A stretch of 64,000 nucleotides of DNA from Rheinheimera sp. D18 (GTDB taxonomy: Bacteria > Pseudomonadota > Gammaproteobacteria > Enterobacterales > Alteromonadaceae), in assembly GCF_004345025.1 (NCBI RefSeq), contig NZ_CP037745.1, positions 2,046,001 through 2,110,000 on the forward strand, given 5' to 3'. The position numbers were made by a program, and so were the translations under genes. Positions 43,899-52,348 of this stretch are shown piece by piece (the first letter of the stretch is position 1; every line of letters starts with the position of its first letter). A model generated the notes under the pieces. The model ran no database searches and was not told the DNA's origin. It worked only from the letters and a program-made list of their open reading frames with translations.

Positions 43899-44453
43899 TC
43901 ATCTTTTTACTCTATCGCCACTACCTTTGCCTGACACTGTCATAATAATGTATTTAAAGTAGTTGGCTATGTTAAGCGATGCCAGCATACGCGCATCAGT
44001 TTGCGCGAGTAACTCTGGCGTAGACATATCAATGTCGTTTACCTGTGCTAAACCGGTTATGCCTGGGCGGGCTTTTAGCACGCCGCGCTGTTCGCGCTCG
44101 GCTATTAATTCTTGTTGATTAAACAAACTCGGCCGCGGGCCGACTAGGCTCATATCACCGCATAGTACATTCCATAACTGCGGTAACTCATCTAATTTGG
44201 TTCTACGCAAAAAGCCACCGAATGGCGTAATTGCGCTGGCGTTGGCTAAATGGCTAGCAACATGCGCCGTATCGGGTTTCATGGTGCGAAACTTTACTAA
44301 AGTAAAAGGCTTTTTATTACGCCCTACCCGCACCTGACAAAAAATGGGTGAGCCGGTATCAAATAAGCCGATAACGGTAAGAATAAGCAATACCGGAAAA
44401 CCAAACACCAGGCCACAAAGGGCAAAAAATATATCTAACAGCCGAATTAACAT
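43899..44453 (-). CDS. Monotopic phosphoglycosyl transferase (bacterial sugar transferase family)
   Basis: Transfers the first sugar phosphate to undecaprenyl phosphate at the inner membrane, starting repeat-unit synthesis. The 184-residue enzyme has the small PglC-like form: one re-entrant N-terminal helix (about 5-30), VRVGRNKKPFTLVKFRTMK near 42, the catalytic RTKLDELPQLWNVL near 85 with the Asp-Glu pair, SLVGPRPS, and ARPGITGLAQVN. With the WbpM-type dehydratase and the epimerase at 46147 the likely first sugar is a FucNAc or QuiNAc derivative. Confidence 0.9.
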   Translation of the reverse strand: MLIRLLDIFFALCGLVFGFPVLLILTVIGLFDTGSPIFCQVRVGRNKKPFTLVKFRTMKPDTAHVASHLANASAITPFGGFLRRTKLDELPQLWNVLCGDMSLVGPRPSLFNQQELIAEREQRGVLKARPGITGLAQVNDIDMSTPELLAQTDARMLASLNIANYFKYIIMTVSGKGSGDRVKR

Positions 44454-44494
44454 ACAACCTCTAAACTAAAAACTAAATACTGATAATTCGCTCT

Positions 44495-44587
44495 TTATTC
44501 GACAATATCAGCGGTATATTCATTAAACTGCATAATTAGCTGAGCGAGACATTGTTGTAAATACTCAACCAAGCTTAGCCTGTTCAT
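44495..44587 (-). CDS. 30-codon open frame coupled to the nucleotidyltransferase gene
   Basis: The ATG at 44587 overlaps the stop of the preceding nucleotidyltransferase gene (ATGA), the arrangement typical of MNT-HEPN pairs. The product MNRLSLVEYLQQCLAQLIMQ and ten further residues is helical and far shorter than a HEPN toxin, and lacks the RxxxxH motif. It may be a degraded toxin remnant, a start fragment, or a chance frame. Confidence 0.35.
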   Translation of the reverse strand: MNRLSLVEYLQQCLAQLIMQFNEYTADIVE

Positions 44588-44871
44588 ACCGTTATCTCCT
44601 CGGCTGTTTGCCGGATCATTTTCACAAAAGGTTCTGAACCATCGACACTGGTGACAATATCTATTTTTTGCTCACCCAATTGCTCCACGATATGCCAACG
44701 GGCTGCGCGCTGTTGTTTTTTGTCAAAGCCGTTAGATAACACCAACAAGTCAATGTCTCCGCCACGGGCGGCATCATCCGTACGTGAGCCGAACAAAAAT
44801 ACCCTTGCATTAGCATCTTCTGCTGTTATCGCTTTGAAAATAACTGTTTTTTCAAACTCAGACAGTCGCAT
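44584..44871 (-). CDS. MNT-type nucleotidyltransferase domain protein
   Basis: A 95-residue protein with the minimal nucleotidyltransferase motif FLFGSRTDDAARGGDIDLLV near residue 22. It differs from the standard GSxA..SD.DL only in having Gly in place of Ser. Proteins of this size are usually antitoxins that modify or neutralise a HEPN RNase. The ATG at 44871 follows GGAGAG by three to four bases; six codons upstream are less likely. The gene sits between a GT4 gene and the phosphoglycosyl transferase gene with no functional link to either. Its partner appears truncated. Confidence 0.75.
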   Translation of the reverse strand: MRLSEFEKTVIFKAITAEDANARVFLFGSRTDDAARGGDIDLLVLSNGFDKKQQRAARWHIVEQLGEQKIDIVTSVDGSEPFVKMIRQTAEEITV

Positions 44872-45009
44872 ACACTCTCCTGGCAACAATAAGCAAAAGT
44901 TTACCCAGCTATCACACTTTTAGCCAGTAGCCTTTGTCTGACAAACACTCAACGCATTGCAGTGAAACAGTGTGCGATAGCAGCTACACAGCAAAGCGTA
45001 ATATTGGAG

Positions 45010-46125
45010 CTACGACATGTAAATGTCCTGATGAGCCTTCACGACAAAATCTATATCAAAGTTGTTTTCAGCATAAATACGTCCTTGCTGACCAAATTCT
45101 ACACATTTGTCGTAGTGATTCAGTAAATAGTTAATTTTCTCTACTAAAGGTTTAACCTGTTTAACTGGGACAAGAAAACCTGTTTTGTTGTTAATCACCG
45201 CATCTTCGCAACCCGGTACTTCGGTTGTAATAATCGCCCGACCAACAGCCGCAGCCTCTATCAACGCCTTTGGGAAGCCTTCGCGGTAAGAAGGTAGCAC
45301 AACGATAGTTGATGCTTTTAGCACGCTATAAACGTCTTTCTGAAATCCCAAAAATGTTATACCGTCAATTTTCGACCATTGAGAAACTTCTTTTGTTGTC
45401 AACGAAGAAGGATTCGCAGGATCAATATCCCCAGCTAACCAGAACTCAACATCGGTTCTTTGCTGCAGCACCAACTGAGCCGCCTGTAAAAACTCAGATA
45501 CGCCTTTCTCTTTGAGTAATCTCGCCGTTAGCAGCACCACTTTTTTGTCTGTAGTGGGTAAAGCTGACAGCGAAAACTTGGTTAGATCAACACCAGAACC
45601 TCTAATCAGTTTAGTTCTAGCTTTAGGAATAATTTTTCGTTCGACAAAAAAGGCTCTGTCATGTTCGTTCTGAAAAATTGCTGTGAGCTTAGGGTTACCA
45701 AGAGCCAGTTTATAAAACCGGATAGATATAAATCTGAGTACACTATTTTTAACGCTGTCTGTAGTAAACACGGAACCCAAACCTGCAATTGCTACCACAA
45801 CCTTACGAATATTTAATAACCTTGCCGCTAAGCCGCCATACAGAACAGGCTTCACGGTAATACAGTGCACTATGTCCGGCTTAAGCTGCTTAATAAGCTT
45901 GAATAAATTAAACAAGCCAATAAGCTCTTTGAACGGATTTGTCCGGCCACGCTCGATATCAACAAAATGAAATTGGTAGCCTAGCTCACGCAGATGCACC
46001 GTTGATTCATGATTCACAGAAGCGATATGAATTTCATACCCGGCTTGTGCCAGGTTTTTTGCTAACGCAACTCGGTGTGATAAAAAATAATCGGGACGAT
46101 TTACGATAAATAACGCTTTAGACAT
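45010..46125 (-). CDS. Glycosyltransferase family 4 protein
   Basis: A GT-B enzyme of 371 residues. The N-terminal half begins FIVNRPDYFLSHRVALAKNL and contains ALGNPKLTAIFQNEHDRAFF. The C-terminal half has VVLLTARLLKEKGVSEFLQ near residue 192 and the donor-binding EX7E-type motif REGFPKALIEAAAVGRAII near 276. The type resembles PglA/WbpT-like transferases that add the second sugar. It is 21 bases after the epimerase gene. It is paralogous to the enzyme at 47107, with related N-terminal and donor motifs. Confidence 0.88.
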   Translation of the reverse strand: MSKALFIVNRPDYFLSHRVALAKNLAQAGYEIHIASVNHESTVHLRELGYQFHFVDIERGRTNPFKELIGLFNLFKLIKQLKPDIVHCITVKPVLYGGLAARLLNIRKVVVAIAGLGSVFTTDSVKNSVLRFISIRFYKLALGNPKLTAIFQNEHDRAFFVERKIIPKARTKLIRGSGVDLTKFSLSALPTTDKKVVLLTARLLKEKGVSEFLQAAQLVLQQRTDVEFWLAGDIDPANPSSLTTKEVSQWSKIDGITFLGFQKDVYSVLKASTIVVLPSYREGFPKALIEAAAVGRAIITTEVPGCEDAVINNKTGFLVPVKQVKPLVEKINYLLNHYDKCVEFGQQGRIYAENNFDIDFVVKAHQDIYMS

Positions 46126-46146
46126 ATATAAAACCCGACCTAGAAT

Positions 46147-47106
46147 CTAGACTTCTTTAGTGTTGCTTTTTTGTTCAAAACACCGAGCAATACCCTGCTC
46201 TATAGTAAGTGGCGGTGACCAACCTAATAATTGCTTGGTATGTGTTATGTCGACCTGCAGCGAATCACACAATTTCGTTGCCATATTTTTTCTACCAAAA
46301 CACGAAGCAATAAACTTTAAACACCACACTGGTATTGGGAGTAACATCGCGCCTTTTCCACTTGCCTGAGCGACGAGCCTCACCAAATCTGTGGTCGAAA
46401 CATCATGATCATCACTGACCATAAAAGTTTGATTTTTTGCTTTAGGATGAGAAATACAAATGCGAATTAAATCAACGAGGTTATCCAAAGATACCAAACT
46501 ACGTTTATTGTAAATTGCGCCTAGCGGCAACGGTATTCGCTTTTGAGCGAGCTTAAACAGATGTCCAAAATTACCTTTGGCGTTAAGTCCATAAACTAGA
46601 GGCGGCCTTACAATAACAAACTCAGTGTTTGTTCCTTCAAGCAACTGCTTCAATCCCATTTCAGCTTCGAACTTTGAAATAGCATAGTCTTCAGCCGGGT
46701 TAGGTTCATCAGCTACCGTAAAAGGTTTAGTATTATTTATGCCATTAACGCCAATAGAACTGATAAAGATAAATCGTTTAACATTACTTGCTAGCGACTG
46801 ACTCGCTAAAGCCATTGTTGCATCAACATTTACAGCTCTAAATTGTTTAAGCGCTTCATTGTGGTTGTCATTAACCGCATGCACTCTGGCTGCGCAGTGT
46901 ATAACAACATCAATTTCTTTAAGTGCTAAAGACCAGTCTGTTGTTTTTTCTATCGACTCGATATGGATAAGACTTACACCGGAGGGAAAGTTATTAACAC
47001 GAGATCTTGATACTACTGTCAAGTTGTATAAGCCTGAAGCCAGGAGTTGTTCAACCAGTTTATTGCCTATAAAACCACTTGCTCCGGTAACTAATATATT
47101 TTTCAT
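46147..47106 (-). CDS. NAD-dependent nucleotide-sugar epimerase/reductase, WbpV-like
   Basis: A 319-residue extended SDR: the NAD site VTGASGFIGNKLVEQLL, VIHCAARVHAVND near residue 69, the catalytic Ser in FISSIGVNG and the Tyr-Lys pair in DYAISKFEAE near 138. NKRSLVSLDNLVDLI near 202 is typical of the WbpV/WbvB group, which reduces UDP-4-keto-6-deoxy-GlcNAc or epimerises UDP-HexNAc at C4. With the WbpM-type gene it could supply UDP-FucNAc or UDP-QuiNAc for the phosphoglycosyl transferase. It directly abuts the preceding GT4 stop (TGAATG). Confidence 0.85.
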   Translation of the reverse strand: MKNILVTGASGFIGNKLVEQLLASGLYNLTVVSRSRVNNFPSGVSLIHIESIEKTTDWSLALKEIDVVIHCAARVHAVNDNHNEALKQFRAVNVDATMALASQSLASNVKRFIFISSIGVNGINNTKPFTVADEPNPAEDYAISKFEAEMGLKQLLEGTNTEFVIVRPPLVYGLNAKGNFGHLFKLAQKRIPLPLGAIYNKRSLVSLDNLVDLIRICISHPKAKNQTFMVSDDHDVSTTDLVRLVAQASGKGAMLLPIPVWCLKFIASCFGRKNMATKLCDSLQVDITHTKQLLGWSPPLTIEQGIARCFEQKSNTKEV

Positions 47107-48243
47107 TCAGACTGTTCTGCTTAAAAGTTTATGATACATAAAAAGATAATCGGCTGAAATTTTATCCACATCGAATCGCTGCTCAGCCAGTATTCTACCT
47201 CGCTTACCAAACTGCAGCCGTAGCGTGGGGTCTTCAGCAAGCTTTGCTATTGCACCAGCCAAGGCAGTCGTCTGACCTGGTGGGACTAGCAAACCCGTTG
47301 TCCCTGGTAAGATAACATGGCGACACCCCGGCACATCGGTTGTCACTATTGCTCTGCCACAAGCAGCAGCTTCCATCAGCACCTTAGGTAACCCTTCGCG
47401 GTATGATGGCAACACAACAATATTACTTCTCGATAAAATGTCGGCCATATCCTGCCGAAACCCCAGAAATGTCACCACATTTTCTGTAGTCAATTTATCA
47501 ATTTCTTGCTGAGACACAGATGCTGGATTGACCAGGTCAGGTAAACCTACAACCCAGAACTCTATAGTATCACCATGAGACGAACGCAGCATTCTGGCTG
47601 CAGCCACAAATTCAAAAAATCCTTTGTCTTTTAATAATCTAGCTGCAAAGGTTACAACAGTTTTATTTTCAGGTTCCGTGGTATAACTAAATTTTCTTAA
47701 ATCAACGCCAGCGCCATGCACAACTTGCACTTGTTTAGGCATAACAATTTTTTTTAACAAAAAATAAGTTTTGTCTGATTCGTTTTCAAAAGTAGCAAAA
47801 ACATTTTTATGCCGAAACACCGTTTTGTATAGCTGCACTACTACATAACGCAACAGCCTAACTTTAAGTTTTTTGCTAATAAATACAAAACCTAAGCCTG
47901 TTATACTAACAACAACTGCGGGTACATTAGCGAGTCTTGCCGCTATTCCACCGTAGATGACCGGCTTAATTGTCATCAAATGAACAGCATCAGGTTTCAC
48001 TTTCTTCATTAGCCGGAAAATAGCAATTGCGGATAATAGCTCAATAAGCGGATTAGTCCCACTTCGATCTATTGCTAAATCATGACAAATAAAACCCTCG
48101 TCAGACATAACGTCAGCTTTTTCGCTGACATTAGTCGCCACATGTACTTCATAGCCCGCACATTTGGCTGCTCTTGCTAAAGGTAGCCAGTGAGAAACAA
48201 AAAACCAATCAACGTTGACAACAAATAATAACTTTTTCTGCAT
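47107..48243 (-). CDS. Glycosyltransferase family 4 protein
   Basis: A 378-residue GT-B enzyme. I chose the ATG at 48243 (MQKKLLFVVNVDWFFVSHWL), which shares a base with the asnB stop; the longer frame to 48288 lies inside asnB. The donor-domain motifs are FAARLLKDKGFFEFVAAARM near residue 191 and SYREGLPKVLMEAAACGRAI near 275. PVIYGGIAARLANVPAVV near 97 matches the paralogue at 45010, so the two probably arose by duplication and act at successive steps. Sugar specificity is unknown. Confidence 0.88.
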   Translation of the reverse strand: MQKKLLFVVNVDWFFVSHWLPLARAAKCAGYEVHVATNVSEKADVMSDEGFICHDLAIDRSGTNPLIELLSAIAIFRLMKKVKPDAVHLMTIKPVIYGGIAARLANVPAVVVSITGLGFVFISKKLKVRLLRYVVVQLYKTVFRHKNVFATFENESDKTYFLLKKIVMPKQVQVVHGAGVDLRKFSYTTEPENKTVVTFAARLLKDKGFFEFVAAARMLRSSHGDTIEFWVVGLPDLVNPASVSQQEIDKLTTENVVTFLGFRQDMADILSRSNIVVLPSYREGLPKVLMEAAACGRAIVTTDVPGCRHVILPGTTGLLVPPGQTTALAGAIAKLAEDPTLRLQFGKRGRILAEQRFDVDKISADYLFMYHKLLSRTV

Positions 48244-50168
48244 TAGTGGTATCTCTGATACCAGGCCTGAAACATAAGAATGTCCCAAAGCTGATATTGC
48301 CAGTTACGTTTTCCTGACAGATGCTCCTGCCACATAGTGCGCACGGTGGCGACATCAAAAAAGCCTTCACGGCTAAGGCGTTCCTCAGCCAATAAGCCTT
48401 CTGCCCACTGCTGTAGTGGCCCACGTAACCAGGCGTCTAAGGGTACGGCAAAGCCCATTTTCGGCCGTTCAATTAAATCTTTCGGTACATATTTGTACAA
48501 AATCTGCCGCAAACACCACTTAGACTGGCCATTGTTGAGCTTGACAGCCTTGGGTAAACGCCAGGCATGCTCCAGCACCTGATGATCGAGAAACGGCACC
48601 CGGGTTTCCAGTGATACCGCCATCGCTGCGCGATCCACTTTTACCAGAATATCATCCGGTAAATAGCTTAAGGTATCCTGCGCCATCATTTGCAAAATAG
48701 GGTCGGTAAAACAGGCTTTGCGTTGCGGATCAGTCAGCACCGTTAACGGCTCTTTACTGCCAAGCACAACCTGCTCAGGGTTTTGCCAGTGTGACACCAG
48801 CCCCAGGTACAAATGTTCGGCATCACGACAGGCCAATACAGCCGCTGCTTTATGTAACTTATCGCCTAAATTACTTAGCCGAGCGCGTAAGGGCAATATT
48901 TTACCCAGCGCATTCCAGCCTTTAACCGGTATTGCTGTCATCACGCCAGCGAGCATTTTACGCAGTAACACCGGCACCCGGTTAAGCTTATGCCACAAGC
49001 GGGCCGTTAGCAGGTAGCGGTTGTAACCACAAAACAACTCATCACCGGCATCGCCTGACAGCGACACCGTAACGTGCTGCTGGGCAATTTGGGACACCAA
49101 AAAAGTCGGAATTTGTGACGAGTCTGAAAACGGCTCATCGTATATTTCAGCCAGTTTAGGCACCACAGCCAGGGCATCCTCTGCCGTAACATACAACTCG
49201 GTATGTTCAGTACCCAAATGCTTTGCTACCGCTTTAGCAAATTCAGCTTCGTTAAAACGTGGATCATCAAAGCCGATTGAAAACGTTTTAACCGGCTTGG
49301 CCGACTGTGCCTGCATTAAAGCGACAATAAGCGACGAATCAACGCCGCCGGATAAAAAGGCGCCCAACGGCACATCGGCGACCATTTGCCCGGCAACGGC
49401 CTGTTTAAGCGTCTGTTCTAGCGCGGCAACTTGCTGCTGCGCCGGCGCATTATCAGGGTTAGCTGCAGCTTGCGCCATGGCTTCGCGTACCGACCAATAG
49501 CTGTCAGTGTGCAGCTGCTGATCAGCGCTCAGTGTCAGTATAGTGCCGGGCAACAGTTTATAGATCTGCTGATAAATCGAGTACGGCGCGGGTATATAGT
49601 TATGCCGTAGCAATAATGCGATAGCATCGCGGTTAATTTCTGGGGCAAAAGCCGGGTGTGCGCGCAGCGCGTTTAACTGTGAACCGAATAAGAAGCAACC
49701 TTGTTGCCAGCCGTAATATAACGGTTTTTCGCCAAAGCGATCACGGGCCAGCTGCAACTGCTTAATGTGGCTGTCCCAAAGTGCCAGTGCAAACATGCCG
49801 GTAGCTTTTTGCAAAGTAAGCCTAAGGCCCCACTGCTCTATCGCGGCTAACAGCGTTTCTGTATCCGAGTGGCCACGCCACTGCCGCGGACTAATTTGCT
49901 CCAGCTCGTTACGTAATGCCTGATGGTTATACACTTCACCGTTGTAGGCCAGCATATAACGGCCAGAGCCAGATGCCATAGGTTGATGGCCGGCCTCTGA
50001 CAAGTCAACGATAGCCAGACGACGGTGCGTCAGACCCACTGTATTATCTTCACTGGTCCAATAGCCCGCGCTATCCGGGCCACGATGTGTGATAGCATCA
50101 GCCATGGCGACTAGTTGCTGCGACAACAGATTACCGTCGGGTGCTACGACTCCGGCAAATCCACACAT
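48243..50168 (-). CDS. asnB: Asparagine synthase family amidotransferase (glutamine-hydrolysing)
   Basis: A 641-residue protein of AsnB type. Cys2 is present (MCGFAGVVAPDG). The glutaminase domain has HRGPDSAGYW, AIVDLSEAGHQPM and YNGEVYNH. The synthetase domain has the PP-loop AFLSGGVDSSLIVALM near residue 268 and SLSGDAGDELFCGYNRY near 372. Inside O-antigen loci such enzymes often amidate uronic acids instead of aspartate. The nearby Ugd, WecC and the UDP-HexNAc dehydrogenase provide possible acids. It follows a GT4 gene by 48 bases and overlaps the next. Confidence 0.9.
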   Translation of the reverse strand: MCGFAGVVAPDGNLLSQQLVAMADAITHRGPDSAGYWTSEDNTVGLTHRRLAIVDLSEAGHQPMASGSGRYMLAYNGEVYNHQALRNELEQISPRQWRGHSDTETLLAAIEQWGLRLTLQKATGMFALALWDSHIKQLQLARDRFGEKPLYYGWQQGCFLFGSQLNALRAHPAFAPEINRDAIALLLRHNYIPAPYSIYQQIYKLLPGTILTLSADQQLHTDSYWSVREAMAQAAANPDNAPAQQQVAALEQTLKQAVAGQMVADVPLGAFLSGGVDSSLIVALMQAQSAKPVKTFSIGFDDPRFNEAEFAKAVAKHLGTEHTELYVTAEDALAVVPKLAEIYDEPFSDSSQIPTFLVSQIAQQHVTVSLSGDAGDELFCGYNRYLLTARLWHKLNRVPVLLRKMLAGVMTAIPVKGWNALGKILPLRARLSNLGDKLHKAAAVLACRDAEHLYLGLVSHWQNPEQVVLGSKEPLTVLTDPQRKACFTDPILQMMAQDTLSYLPDDILVKVDRAAMAVSLETRVPFLDHQVLEHAWRLPKAVKLNNGQSKWCLRQILYKYVPKDLIERPKMGFAVPLDAWLRGPLQQWAEGLLAEERLSREGFFDVATVRTMWQEHLSGKRNWQYQLWDILMFQAWYQRYH

Positions 50169-50216
50169 TATTAAAATTCCTTTATAACTGCAACGGGCAT
50201 TACTGGCCGGTAAACA

Positions 50217-51338
50217 TCAGTTTTGTAAACTACTGTACAATTGCTGATAACGCTTAACCATTTGCTCTATAGAAAAGTGTTCAGACACCCGTTTATGTAA
50301 ATTTTGCCCTAACTGGGCACGGTATTCTGCAGAGTTAGCGAGTATACCCGACAAACACTCAGCCAACGACGCACTGTCAGCGGGTTTTGCTAATGTAACC
50401 AAATTACCCGTCATATATTCTACGTCGCCAACATTGGTTGCCACAACAGGCAAAGCTGCACACATCGCCTCGCCTAAAGCCAGCGGAAATGCCTCAGTGC
50501 GGGATGGCATACAAAACACATCGATAGTATTGAGCAAAGCGGGAATATCTGAACGCTCACCAAGAGCAAGTATTTTTTCCGGATACGGACAAGCTTTTAC
50601 CAACTGTTCCATAGCCGTGTTATCTGCATCACAACCTCTGCCAACGAATAAGAAAATAACGTCCGGATTGGCTATCTGGACATGTTTTATTGCCTCAAGC
50701 ATCAGGTCCTGGCCTTTATCAGCATGCCAACGGGCTATTATTCCGACAATGACAGCTGACGACGGCAATTGCAGTTCCCGGCGTAAAGCCTGTCGTAAGC
50801 CTGGCTCAGGCGCATACTCAGAGACCGCAAACCCATTAGGGATAACGCTAATTTTGTTCGCTGCATAACCGCTGCGCACATGTAATTGCTGCGCTGCCTT
50901 GGCCACACACACTATTTTATCTGGCACGCGGTGCGATAAAAATGCACAGCATTTCATAATCAGCCAGGTTGCAGGATTACCCTTGGGCAATTGGCAAGTG
51001 TGAATACCCCAGACATAGCGAATGTCTTTTAACCAGAACGAACTTAACGATGCAATAAAGTCGGCATGATACAACCAGCTTTGTACAACCTCAGGTTTGA
51101 TAACCTGAAGTAGCTTAACCAGTTTAATCACTGCAGATGCTAACGAAAAAAGCCCACTGACATTGAGCGAATACACCTGAAAACCAGCATCACGGAGCTT
51201 AGCGGCTAAAGCCCCCTCTGGACGCAAGGTTATAACAGAAACATCGGCGACATTATCACGCTGCGCAGACAATAGCCGGTAAAGCACCAGCTCAGCACCA
51301 CCAATATCGAGAGAAGTGATTACATGACAGACTTTCAT
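50217..51338 (-). CDS. Glycosyltransferase family 4 protein
   Basis: A 373-residue GT-B transferase beginning MKVCHVITSLDIGGAELVLY, a classic GT4 start. The donor-side motifs are VGIIARWHADKGQDLMLEAI near residue 196, FVGRGCDADN, and PSRTEAFPLALGEAMCAALP near 280 with the EX7E arrangement. It overlaps the upstream glycosyltransferase gene by four bases. It probably adds one sugar of the O-unit; donor unknown. Confidence 0.9.
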   Translation of the reverse strand: MKVCHVITSLDIGGAELVLYRLLSAQRDNVADVSVITLRPEGALAAKLRDAGFQVYSLNVSGLFSLASAVIKLVKLLQVIKPEVVQSWLYHADFIASLSSFWLKDIRYVWGIHTCQLPKGNPATWLIMKCCAFLSHRVPDKIVCVAKAAQQLHVRSGYAANKISVIPNGFAVSEYAPEPGLRQALRRELQLPSSAVIVGIIARWHADKGQDLMLEAIKHVQIANPDVIFLFVGRGCDADNTAMEQLVKACPYPEKILALGERSDIPALLNTIDVFCMPSRTEAFPLALGEAMCAALPVVATNVGDVEYMTGNLVTLAKPADSASLAECLSGILANSAEYRAQLGQNLHKRVSEHFSIEQMVKRYQQLYSSLQN

Positions 51339-52348
51339 TGATAATACTTAGCAAAAATATCAATTAACTGAGTAGAAACAGATGTAACCGAATAATGTGC
51401 ATCAATTACTTGAGGGCCAGTTTTTGCCATTAAATCCATTAACATCGGCTGCATAACCAATTCATGCAGAGTGGTAGCCCAATCTAGCGGATTATCAACA
51501 CCAACCCCCACGCGTCCTTTAGCTAACACTTCATTATTATTACCTATCGAAGACACAACGCAAGGCACACCACAAGCCATGTAAAGCAGCATTTTATAAC
51601 TGCATTTTCCCAGGCTCCACGGATTACTATCGAGTGGCATAATACCAATTGCCATATCCTGGATATCAGCTACTTCGGTAGCTACAGACCATTTACGATA
51701 TTCAATTTTACATTCAGGAATACTAGTAAAATCGGGTTTTCTATCCGAACAAATAAGTAGTTTGTAGTCAGGATGGCGCTTTAAAAATCCGTTTAACTGC
51801 TCCTGAATAGCATACAAAAAAACAAAACCACTTGAGCTACCTGACCAGCCAATATAATTTTTAGAGCCCTTTAACATGGATGGAACGAATCGAGAGTTAT
51901 CAACAGCAGTGGGGACTATATGAATTTGAGAATTGTACTTAGAAAAATAATCTGCTAAAAACTCATTGCCGCATATAACAGCATCGACATGTTCTGCAAT
52001 TTTTTTTGCAGCAAAACCCTTCCTATTTAGAAAGATAGCATCATCAACATCAAATAACTTTACACCTTTCACAAAGGGTTCAAATGTTGGTAAAGTCGAT
52101 ATCATTTCACGCTGTATAAAGTGAAAATGACTTTCATTATTCAATAGCTGTTTAGCGCGATGGACTAGCTCTGATGCCAACCATGCAGGCCTCTTAAAGG
52201 TCTGCGCAGGCGGGAAAGCAGATACCTTTGCATGATTCAAACTTACCTGGTAACCAGCTTTTTCAAAAGCAGGCAAGTATTGTAAAAGCCGAAACCGGGT
52301 ACTTGGCGAGAATTCACCTTGTGTGTGTGCGCAAATGTTCTTTGTCAT
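51335..52348 (-). CDS. Glycosyltransferase (GT-B type, GT4-like)
   Basis: The 337-residue protein has an N-terminal GEFSPSTRFRLLQYLPAFEKAGY segment as found in many O-antigen GT4 enzymes, KLFDVDDAIFLNR near residue 97, VVPTAVDNSRF and SWSSGSSGFV near 167-170. The donor-site region is NPWSLGKCSYKMLLYMACGV near 246. The pattern differs from the other three GT4 proteins in lacking EX7E in standard form. Its first 35 bases overlap the end of the polymerase gene, so translation is coupled. Confidence 0.8.
   Translation of the reverse strand: MTKNICAHTQGEFSPSTRFRLLQYLPAFEKAGYQVSLNHAKVSAFPPAQTFKRPAWLASELVHRAKQLLNNESHFHFIQREMISTLPTFEPFVKGVKLFDVDDAIFLNRKGFAAKKIAEHVDAVICGNEFLADYFSKYNSQIHIVPTAVDNSRFVPSMLKGSKNYIGWSGSSSGFVFLYAIQEQLNGFLKRHPDYKLLICSDRKPDFTSIPECKIEYRKWSVATEVADIQDMAIGIMPLDSNPWSLGKCSYKMLLYMACGVPCVVSSIGNNNEVLAKGRVGVGVDNPLDWATTLHELVMQPMLMDLMAKTGPQVIDAHYSVTSVSTQLIDIFAKYYQ

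Noticed and set aside
44890-45009. Inverted repeat around AGCTATC/GATAGCAGCT
   Set aside because: Only short imperfect arms; not more than expected by chance.
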